This document shows positions 55,933 through 64,000 of a stretch of DNA of 64,000 nucleotides, piece after piece. The notes below the pieces were generated by a model. It was not told where the DNA came from and made no database searches. It saw nothing but the letters and a program-made list of their open reading frames with translations. The position numbers and the translations under genes are program-made. This DNA comes from Acarospora socialis (Eukaryota > Ascomycota > Lecanoromycetes > Acarosporales > Acarosporaceae): contig JAMYGW020000012.1 of the NCBI GenBank assembly GCA_025617375.2, forward strand, positions 1,240,001-1,304,000. The letters are read 5' to 3'. Within the stretch, counting starts at the first letter, position 1. Every line of letters begins with the position of its first letter.

Positions 55933-56839
55933 TTGTGCTACTTATATTAGTTTGAGGATGCTTAGAGAGTGTGCGGCGCGGTGTTGCTCTCTCTGTTCGA
56001 GCTTAGAATACTAGGGTTTAGCAAGAGAGTCGGCAGGGCTTATGGCTATTTCTATGAATTTCTCGTGATGGGTCTGCTTGAAGCGATTGATCAATTTCGA
56101 GACGCTGCGTTCTGGGGACAAGTACTCGACTTGAATTTAGAAAATGTGGAATTTCCTATTCGAAGCTGATAGTGGTCCAGGTACCCAATACCCCCAACCA
56201 GCACACCTGCATCTATTACCCCTCCTCCTTCCCCGTGTTCTGACACGCTCCGAACTTCCAACCGAAGTATCAATAACCACATTGACTGCCGGCGCAGGCG
56301 ACATGAACCACGATAGTGACGGCATTCTGCATGGGCAATGTATGTTGTATGGCGACGTCAAATCACAACATAGCATAGAGTACGAAGGTCGAGTTCTGTG
56401 CATATACATGATCGCATTGCACCACTTTGAGCGGCGAGGCGGGGAAGGGACGTCTCGATACTGTCCTGTACGTTTCATGTTCTTGTCAATCTCCGTTGTT
56501 GCGTGATCGTGTGATCTGCTTCGCATAGTACAGATGGATGGAATCGGGAGAGGCGGGATGTATAGGACAGGAGAGGAGATAAGACGACGAGATGGACAGA
56601 CGTACATTGCAGAATCCGCTGGGAACGGTGACTTGGAACTGGGGCGAGGCATACCTCCACGCTCACTGCGCTGCTTCCGACGTTGCGGGAGACATCGCTC
56701 CTCAACGACTTTCAATGGTCTCATCGTTCTCGCCTCGGTTCCCAAATCACTCTCCCCCTTCACGTCCGTCCAGGCCGTCGTCGTCCTCCTCCTCTTTCCC
56801 AACCCCCCGGGCTCTTTTCTCTCTCTCCTGTCCTTAAAC
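55933..56839. other. convergent intergenic region
   Basis: 907 bp between the 3' ends of SSZ1 and SPC19. Overlapping open frames on both strands (such as 56137-56859 minus) appear to be chance frames: no domain, splice context or start context. No RNA gene is seen. Confidence 0.4.
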
Positions 56840-57485
56840 CTACTCGGCCCTCGCAACACTCATCCGCAACTGCCTCTCCCGCTGCTGCGCCTGCAACGTC
56901 AACCTCTCCACCGCATAACTCAACCTCTCCTTCCTCTGCCTCATCGCCTTGACCCTCAACTCCTCCAGTCCATCTCCCCCTCCTCCTCCCCCGTCCCTTT
57001 TCGCCCGAGTCCTTTCATAACCATCGTCGTTATTACCATCACCTGTCTGGCTCCCACCTCGACCTTGTAGTCGCCCCTCCTGCAACTCCGCCTTCGCGAT
57101 CAGCGCCTTCTCGCGCCGCTCCAGCTTGTCGAGATGCGTGCTGACGCGCGTCAGGAGGAAGTCGACTTGCGGCGTGATTTCGGAGAGCAGGGCGGCTTGC
57201 GCGGCGTGTAGGGTTGGTTCGGGGAGGAGCTCGAAGTGCTGGTTTGTTTGAGTCCGAGTTAGCGTTCGGTTTTGGGTTCGGGAAGGGGAAGGGGTTAGTA
57301 GGAGGCATGGGAAGGGAAATAGAGGGGAGGAGGGAACAAAGGAGGAGAGTTACGCGTGTAGTTTGCAAAACCTTGGCCAGACGCGGGAAATCGGAGACGC
57401 TGGAGTCGAGGATGGAGATGGAGGAGGTGAGGAGGTGGAGGGAGGATTGTAGGGTTGTGACGCTGCTTTGGAGGGGGGAGGTCAT
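56840..57485 (-). CDS. SPC19: DASH/Dam1 complex subunit Spc19
   Basis: Two exons (57354-57485, 56840-57238; 115-nt intron) give 176 residues, the family's size. The conserved part is near the N-terminus: LQSSVTTLQSSLHLLTSSISILDSSVSD, FPRLAKVLQTTR, then HFELLPEPTLHAAQAALLSEITPQVDFLL and LDKLERREKALIAKAELQEGR. The last third is a predicted coiled coil after a Gly-rich linker. Spc19 belongs to the ten-subunit fungal DASH ring that couples kinetochores to microtubule plus ends. The gene lies divergently to ATP18. Identification is good because the small family has few alternatives with this N-terminal pattern. Confidence 0.88.
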
Positions 57486-57788
57486 TGTTGCTTATCTCTC
57501 CAAACACCTGCCCTCGTGAAACTGTCTCGTTGCAGTTGACCGAGACTGAATGGCTCAAGACCGTTGGTTGTATTGGTGTTGACCAAGGATGAGTGGGGTG
57601 GAGCTCTGTAAAAAGCGGCGTCCCGGCCTCGCTAAACCGGCACCGCATCTTGCTCGAAGCCAAACACTTCCCTCTCACTACCTATACCTACCTATAACCC
57701 GATCACAAGCACGCATCTCTTCCACCCACGAAGTACAATCAACCACAACCAGAATCACGCCCTTCCTCCTCACAAACCACAACTCACA
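57486..57788. promoter_or_regulatory. divergent promoter between SPC19 and ATP18
   Basis: 303 bp between two divergent start codons. The side nearest ATP18 is rich in CTACCTATAACC-like tracts (57680-57705), a weak TATA-type context. Confidence 0.45.
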
Positions 57789-58486
57789 ATGTCGCTCCTA
57801 GGCAAGAAATTCCCCGCGCCAGTCGGTACGTTCTCTCCTCCCTCTCCTCCCTCCTCCCTCCTCCCACCGCGCCCGCCGCAACCGACGGCGCCCCGAATCT
57901 TCCCTATTCTACAGACAGCGTGACTGACATATCCCCGCCAACGATCAGCGCGGCCAATGGCCCCCTTCTTCGTCGCCGGTACGTTCCCCTCCCACCCTCC
58001 CGAACACACATACCAATCCGCACCATTTCCATCTCCACCTCCCGCCCCGAAGGATTCGTTCAATGGACGTTTCCATGACGACTACTACGCTGAAGGCCTG
58101 GGAGGGAGGAAGGAGAGGAAGCAGGAGAGAAGCTACTGACACAATTCTGCGCGCGGGAATCTAGGCCTCGTCATGGCATACGGCATCAATTCGTTTGCGA
58201 ACTTGATGATCAACAGTACGTCTCACCTCGTTTCATTGTCTCGTCTTGTCGCGGCTATGTATTCGCAGCGGAATGACAGCTGTCCGTTTTGCTCGACCGG
58301 GAACATGAAGAGTTCTTGGAATTGCTATGATGGCTGGGTTTTTGATCGCGAAGAGGCTTGGGGAGTGCAAGGAAGCAAGGGGCGGAATATCAGTGCTGAT
58401 AGGATTTGTGTCTACTAGGCGAGGAGTACAAGAACGACCCGCGGAACCCGGCGGCTAAGACGGCGAAACCGGCGGACAAGCATTAG
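57789..58486 (+). CDS. ATP18: mitochondrial ATP synthase subunit j
   Basis: Four tiny exons (57789-57825, 57949-57978, 58165-58215, 58419-58486) give only 61 residues, so more than 70 percent of the gene is intron. MSLLGKKFPAPVARPMAPFF is followed by a single membrane span (FFVAGLVMAYGINSFAN) and the conserved EYKNDPRNP near the C-terminus, as in yeast Atp18. Subunit j belongs to the F1Fo stator and dimer interface in the inner mitochondrial membrane. Every junction preserves phase (37, 30, 51, 68 nt). Gene finders that require long exons could miss it. The introns are 123, 186 and 203 nt, longer than is usual in this window. Identification is strong from length, span and the NDPRNP motif. 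Confidence 0.92.
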
Positions 58487-59275
58487 AGGGGCGAGGAACT
58501 TGCGTGTGGAGTCGGATCATTCTCGTACACGTGGTGGGGAAGAGAGGAGGGTGCGTGGATAGATGTGGGACTGTATATACGCTTGTTCGAAAAGAATGGA
58601 ATCGAGAGTGTTCCGGAACGGGTGGTTACGAAGTACGATTTAGCTGCCGTTCGTTGACTTCGAATTGCAACCTGGCACACGCTTGGGGCCCACGAATCTG
58701 GAGAGTTTCAGACGCCCGTCCTTCGGAGTACGCGTAGTTCCTGTCAACGCGGGATCGGTGACATTTCTCTGATCGGTTGGGGCCATCCTTCGAGGTCCGC
58801 ATTCCCGGCTCCGTATCCATCGCCACATGCAACTCCAGCTGCCAAATAGCACGACATCCGCAATGGCTCATGACGTAACAATCTTGACATTAGAATTGCC
58901 GCTCATTTAGACCGCAGAAGGCACAAATATGTAGAAGCCGCTCATGTAAGTTGTAATGATCAAAGGCTCCGCCATATGCAGACGAGAGCAAAAGAACCAA
59001 CAACGCGAGCAGCGGGAAAACAGCAGGAAAGCAAGTGCAACTGACCCAACCAGTTTCAAATTGCCGTCACGCTAGAAAGACATCAAAGCGCTCACACCAT
59101 AGCTATGAATGTCTCGTACAAAGGAGTCGGAAATTGTTGAGGTGAGTTGTTCGAGATGTTTATGGGGAAGTCATGAAACGAATCGTGCAGACCGCGGTTA
59201 GAACAGGGCGCCAGATTCGTTAGTTTTAAGGTGTCGGTGACGGTCTGATAATCGATCCTAGAGCAACCATCGCAC
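58487..59275. other. convergent intergenic region
   Basis: 789 bp between the 3' ends of ATP18 and the otubain-like gene. Short open frames have no domain. Nothing is recognised. Confidence 0.4.
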
Positions 59276-61161
59276 TCAGTGCCGCGATCGATGCCTGCCG
59301 TGGTCGTGACCGCGGGAGCTCTTATATTCCGATCCGGGCGTCCATATCTCCGGCTGGAACTCTTCGCTCATAAAGTGCAATGAGTTGTACGGTGAACTGC
59401 GACGTTAGTGTCAGATAAATCTCTCGACCGTGATGAATGGGTGGCTTACTTCTCAAAAGCGGAGGTCTGAAAGGGCCTGCTCGGCGCCGGAGGAACTTCG
59501 TACTCATACTTGGAAGGTCTGAAGCTACTCTCGCGGCGTTCGACAGGTACGGAACGCACCGGTAAGCCTGAGGATGGAAAGGTCTGTGGAGCGGGTGATG
59601 CTGGAGCCATGCTTGAACTCATCGGGGTCTCGTGCAACCCACCGTGCGTCGGAAGGTGGGATGGAAACACACTGCTTGCCATAGGCGGAGTCACCATGGA
59701 CACACCTGGCACATCGGCCCACAAATTCATGTCTTGCTGGAACATCGGTGTAGCTTCGAAGGGAATGTAGGAGGTCATGGAGGGTACCAGGGCGATATGC
59801 GGATCGGTGTGAGTGTGAGCCGCAGTCATCATCTCCGCAACGTCCTCGATCTTGTAGAGGATATCATAATGGCCACTACTGTCGTTAGCCTACGTTACCA
59901 CGACTTGCCTTCAAGAGTCTTACGGTCTGTAGAGTAGTCTCATGGTAGGAGCATCTGGGAAAAGGGGTAACCCGTCCGGAGTTTGGAGTTCGAAGCGAAT
60001 TGTGTTAGCTTCATGACCAGCACTTCGGTCAAGGTAGACGATGTCCACAGCAAAGCCAGCCGGCTTGATCAACGCGTCGATCAGGGCGTTCATGCCGAGA
60101 TGTTCGATTTCTACCTGATAAGGTTCGATTTGACTAGCACAATACTGCTCAACCGAGACATCGGGCAGGAAGGGTTGATAGGCATCTGCATTCGACTTCA
60201 TAAACGCGCTTGTGAGTAGCTAGAGAACGTGGTCAATAATGGGCTTTGTCAACACAGGTAGGTTTTCGATGAGCCTGGGAGGATGCAGCCACAGCTTTCA
60301 ACGGGGGTCTACCTACCCTAAAGTGCGTGATGATACCATTCGAGACTTCTGGATCATTGAAGGCGGCCAAGAGGGCTGCGCCATCGTCTTGAACCGGAAT
60401 TGAGTCCCGAATCTGCCGTAATAGGTCCAGGGTGGCCTCGACAAAGTCCTCATAGAGATGCTCCTGGTAACCGAGGGAGTTTAAGAGATTGTTGAGCGAT
60501 TTGAGTCTGGTTTCCTCCGCAATGATCCTATTCCTATCTCCGAGACGTAAAAGGGTTTCAAAGTAGCAAAAGGCAAAAGCTTGAATCTGTTCAGCAATTG
60601 ATTTTCAATTGGATTTCGCAGAGGCTAAAGTATTTACCTCGCCAACCGCAATTCCCATCCCCTTTCACGGTGCGGTAATGGGAGTACTTCTGCGGGAGAG
60701 CCTGACTCGGGCCACATCAGTAAACGAACCCGTCAAGAGTCGGACTGTACGTCTTACCGTTGTTTTCTGCACATACACAGGATCCGCATGTATATACTCG
60801 GCGATTATGGCGTCACTCGACTGCCGCTTCCCTACCAAGTCCCCCTACGATGGCGATCAGAGTCTTATCGGTTAAGAGGAGAGTGATATAAAAATACTTC
60901 AATTTCAGGTTGATATTCATTCGAGAGCTTCTGCAGATTCGCCATCTCTTCTTCGGAGTGCATCGAAGCCATCGTGCGGTTTGACCGTTGCGGGCCTGCC
61001 GTCGATGTGAGGTTGCTTGCCTCCGCTCGAATGCTACCAAAGTCGGTGAAGTTGAAGCCGTTGGGACGAGCAGGATCCAGGAAACTCGACAAGGCGTTGT
61101 GGTGACGCGCAAACCGGTGAACGGTATCGTAGCGGGCCGATGCGGCGTTCTGAGCATTCAT
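59276..61161 (-). CDS. otubain-like deubiquitinase (peptidase C65)
   Basis: Seven exons (60898-61161, 60758-60844, 60638-60689, 60317-60579, 59924-60219, 59450-59875, 59276-59396) give 502 residues. The catalytic Asp128 and Cys131 lie in GDGNCGWRAFAFCYFE, and His323 lies in LLYRPGHYDILYK; the triad is complete. The helical segment with RLGDRNRIIAEETRLKSLNN, then SAFMKSNADAYQPF and VEQYCASQIEPY, are typical of otubains. The core (about residues 80-335) removes ubiquitin from substrates or inhibits E2 enzymes, as OTUB1 does. The start at 61161 follows an in-frame stop. Both extensions (75-80 residues at the N-terminus, about 170 at the C-terminus, Pro/Ser-rich) are longer than in animals and look fungus-specific. 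Family is certain; linkage preference unknown. Confidence 0.9.
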
Positions 61162-63414
61162 TGCTTGCAATCCCTCTCAAACGATCCCAATGCAATCCTG
61201 ACGACGTGCAACAGACTTGAGCCCGGTCAACAGATGGTAGAAGCATTCACTGCCGTCGAAGGTGGATTGAAGCAGTCTGTCGGCCAACAAAAGAGGAGCG
61301 GAAGATGTGAGTGAGACCTCTGATGATGATCAATAATCTTGATCGTCAGTACGCCAATGGCTCAATCAAATGGTCGAATCGTCAAGGTGTTGGTGTACGG
61401 TAAGTTGCCGAGAAAGGTGGTGCATGGAGCCGGGAATGTTGCCAACCGCTATGCCGTCAACAAAAAAAAGCCAGAACCGAAACAGTCCTTAAGATAGATG
61501 AAGAGGCGCCGGTCTGAGAAGGCTAGACCACGATCTTTCGTAACTAGCAAATTTTTCCCCTGCTCGATAGGTGATCTAACGTAGTGCGTAGTATGCGGCT
61601 CTGTCTTTTCGAACCCGGGGAGTGGATGGCGGCTGGTAGATGGCAGAGAGCACCAAAACACTGTAAAGTGATGGATAATATGTTTTTTGTTTCGAATAGA
61701 TGATATGATATGATATGATATGATATTTGTAAGTGCAGGATGTGAGTGCGAATGCACTGAGGTAAGATAGGTATGTAGTGCTGCGTACGAGTTTGCTTGT
61801 GAGTTTGGATTACTGGCCAGAGCGAGAGTTCCTCTTCATGCGTGCCGGATGCTCGAGCGTGCCATACATCATCCTACATGTAGGTCGTATGTACTATCCG
61901 GGTACTCTCTCACTGCGTATGGTATGTAGGAGCACTGGTACTCGCAGTATGGCGCGCCTCGGTCTGTTCTGGAGGGGGAGTTGACCAATGCTTGAAGATC
62001 AATCTGGATGGAGCAATTATTAAATGTGTAGAGGCGTGTCTGCCGTGCTCTTCGTCGTGCATGCAATGCAGTCAGAGGTGAGGTAGTGAGGTACAGTAGT
62101 AAGGTGATGGCTGACACTACTCGAACTTGTATCCGCACACGATCAAGACATTCTTCAGAGGTATTTTACCACAACGAAGTTCCCATAAACATCGATCTCG
62201 ACTACCTTCGTAGACAGTGCTGGCCTTTGACGTGGTGGAAGCAGGAGAGGAGCATTCAGCATCACTCACTCAGCATCAGCAAATAGTGCAGCGACGGCGG
62301 CGACGGCGGCGGTGCACGGGCGAAAAGTGACCTTGATGCTAAACTACAAATAACAAATGTGATATCACAAAAGAGATCGAAAAGACGAGCCGGCACTACC
62401 TAGCTTACCTTAACTACCTTATTACCTTAAGGTATTACCTGCTAATCATGATTACATTTAGAGCCCTCGCCTAAAGCGTGGCTAGGGCATTCATTGGCTT
62501 CGGGAACGGCCAGAGGCGAAACCTTCCTCTTCCTCCTCCTCCTCTTCCTCTCCATCCTCCACTTGCACTCGCACTTGCACTCGTATGATTACCATCGTCT
62601 TACCTGTGGGTATCATCAAGCCTTCTCTACCTCGTCCAAGGTCATCTTGTATAGCGACGCATAGGTACTCCTTGTACGTAATCTACAGTACAGCAGCGAG
62701 CAGCGAGGACCGAGGTGCTTCCTGCTTGCCACCCGTCGCACATTAGTTCGAAATAGGTTTACGGTACTTTTCGATGTTCATTTGATGTACAGCCAAGGGA
62801 TATTCCCAGGACAGACCCGCAACTGGTGCAAGGAACGAGCATGGTGCGAGATTCACCCACTGACATTTAACGATCATGGCTTGAGATAGAGTACATGTAC
62901 ATGTACGGAGTACCTAGGTAGGTACAGAGTACGGGTACTCGTAGTGCAGAACCATTTTCAAAGGCAAGCAGGTGGTACTTACAGCTACCCGTGGCTACCT
63001 TACAACCTACCAAGGTACGCTGCTTGTACCTACCTAGCAAGGGACGTCAACCTGACTTTGCAGCACCTACCCGGAATGACCCCCCCGCTGGATGTGCTTA
63101 AAGGCCTGTGCGCCAGTTTGGCTTTGCTTGGCTTTGCCTTTCTTCCCAGGTTCTCTCACCGTTTGAAATTCTCAAACGAGAAGGCCCCCCGGTTGTCGTC
63201 AGAGCACGGAAATCACGAAACGCTGTTGCAGCCGCAGATGCATCTGGCAGTCTTCTCGCTTTCCTAATCCACCCATCCATCCCGGGCTGACCGCGACACC
63301 GTTCCCAAATCCAGCGCCAACTCCGCCAAGTCGCCGTCCGTTTGCGCAACACCAATACTTGATCCGAATGGCCTCGTCAGCTCGGACCACTGGTGCATCG
63401 GGGATGCCTGCTGC
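61162..63414. other. long intergenic region with simple repeats
   Basis: A 2.25-kb stretch between two minus-strand genes, holding the otubain promoter and the CSN2 terminator. It contains an ATATG microsatellite (61696-61722), GC-rich CGG repeats (62284-62314), a CT-rich patch (about 62521-62562), and a GTAC-rich cluster of short palindromes (62890-63045). No gene is supported on either strand. Confidence 0.5.
61696..61722. repeat. pentanucleotide microsatellite (ATATG)n
   Basis: About five direct units of the type GATAT in noncoding sequence. Confidence 0.8.
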
Positions 63415-64000
63415 TCATTTGAACCCAATCGGCGCCGCTCGTCCCGAGAGTCCCTTCCCCTTCATCCCACTTCTCATCCCTCTTCCGCCGTGCATGAAAT
63501 TGGCAGGGTCGCCGAGCATCGACTGGAAGCTTTGACTGCCACCGCCGGTCCCCAAGTGAGAGGATTCGTCGGTTCGGAAACCTTCGCCCTCGTTGAGGAT
63601 CGTCGACCACAGCAAACTGATTGCCGAGTTCCATTTTTGCATCGACTGCGTCCGATCGGTGTCACTGTCGCTCTCCATCTCGACCGTGCCCGTTTCCTGG
63701 TTGATCTTCCCTTTGAGCATCTGGGCGACGATGAGGAAGCCGATGATGTCTTGAACTTCGGGAATGGAGATTTTCAGCTGTTTGGCAACAAAGGCAAGTG
63801 TGAATCGCGTGTAGGGTGCGATCAGTTTCAGGACGCCCTTCGTTCGCATGTTTCTGGTGACTTCGTCAATGTTTTCGGCAATGAACGGGTCCGACAGGAC
63901 GTCCTTGTTCTTCTGCAGCACGGACTCGTACTTCTGAATATCATCGCGCTGATATGCGTCAACCAAGTCCGTCATTGCCGATACCCGAGGATCATTCTTG
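63415..64000 (-). CDS. CSN2: COP9 signalosome subunit 2 (3' part, runs off window)
   Basis: The minus strand reads in one frame from the window edge to the stop at 63415, about 195 residues of C-terminal sequence. KNDPRVSAMTDLVDAYQRDDIQKYESVL, LSDPFIAENIDEVTRNMRTKGVLKLIAPYTRFTLAFVAKQL and the PCI winged-helix with PEVQDIIGFLIVAQMLKGKINQ match CSN2, the CSN scaffold subunit that binds cullins. The MQKWNSAISLLWSTI helix follows, as in CSN2 orthologues. The C-terminal 60 residues are Gly/Ser/Met-rich and fungus-specific. The COP9 signalosome deneddylates cullin-RING ligases; in filamentous fungi it controls development. The start lies beyond the window. Lid subunit Rpn11/Rpn6 relatives would differ at KNDP/YQRDDI. 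Confidence 0.92.
   Translation of the reverse strand, partial: KNDPRVSAMTDLVDAYQRDDIQKYESVLQKNKDVLSDPFIAENIDEVTRNMRTKGVLKLIAPYTRFTLAFVAKQLKISIPEVQDIIGFLIVAQMLKGKINQETGTVEMESDSDTDRTQSMQKWNSAISLLWSTILNEGEGFRTDESSHLGTGGGSQSFQSMLGDPANFMHGGRGMRSGMKGKGLSGRAAPIGFK

Noticed and set aside
56137-57070. Long overlapping open frames on both strands near the SPC19 3' end
   Set aside because: They are shadows or chance frames in Pro/Ser-rich, skewed DNA; SPC19 alone has family motifs and consistent splicing.

Overview
The window is nuclear DNA of a filamentous ascomycete (Pezizomycotina; Dothideomycetes-like gene style is my guess, not shown). The signs are: short GT-AG introns (mostly 45-70 nt) in nearly every gene, eukaryote-only genes (proteasome lid, COP9 signalosome, exosome, DASH, Raptor, ribosome-associated complex), gene-dense balanced-GC DNA, and one AT-rich repeat island whose two LTR copies differ only by transitions, as expected after RIP (repeat-induced point mutation). 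I assembled exon structures by hand; reading phase closes across every junction, and most protein calls rest on recognisable family motifs.

Layout, left to right. 1-249: start of a short-chain dehydrogenase cut by the window edge. 1806-7321: Arb2-domain protein, mitochondrial Rsm22/METTL17-like protein, and an orphan proline-rich zinc-ribbon protein. 7632-12302: CDP-alcohol phosphotransferase (CPT1/EPT1, with a 10-nt microexon), a PNPOx-like flavoprotein and a NIPSNAP protein. 13028-15997: a sparse, accessory-looking stretch with a cytochrome P450 and a small secreted cysteine-rich protein, followed by a 71-bp MITE-like hairpin. 17184-23848: proteasome lid subunit Rpn5, FSH1-type serine hydrolase, lipoyl synthase, SPOUT1-type RNA methyltransferase and a selenoprotein-K homologue that uses Cys. 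25270-34243: casein kinase I (Hrr25/CK1-delta type) and a Tea1/Kel1-type Kelch/coiled-coil polarity protein. 35970-47171: Raptor/Kog1, cytosolic Asp-tRNA synthetase, a Gemin2-like protein and an F-box-like protein. 47663-55932: exosome subunit Rrp40 and Ssz1, divergently transcribed and pushed apart by a 5.27-kb transposon. 56840-64000: DASH subunit Spc19, ATP synthase subunit j, an otubain-like deubiquitinase and the C-terminal part of COP9 subunit 2.

The most notable structure is 48521-53792. It is a Tc1/mariner-like element with about 119-bp terminal inverted repeats, TA target duplications and a decayed DDE transposase on the minus strand. Nested inside it, in minus orientation, is a 2148-bp LTR element with 162-bp LTRs and only a gag-like gene (TR-GAG-like). 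The outer element sits 68 bp from the RRP40 start codon and about 150 bp from the SSZ1 start codon, so it has split what would otherwise be an intergenic promoter of about 220 bp.

Most genes are housekeeping and show no operon-like logic. Several lie as close divergent pairs that may share promoters (FSH1-type/LIP5, SPOUT1/SelK, PNPOx/NIPSNAP, SPC19/ATP18, RRP40/SSZ1). I found no rRNA, tRNA or CRISPR array, and no defence or biosynthetic cluster beyond the lone P450.
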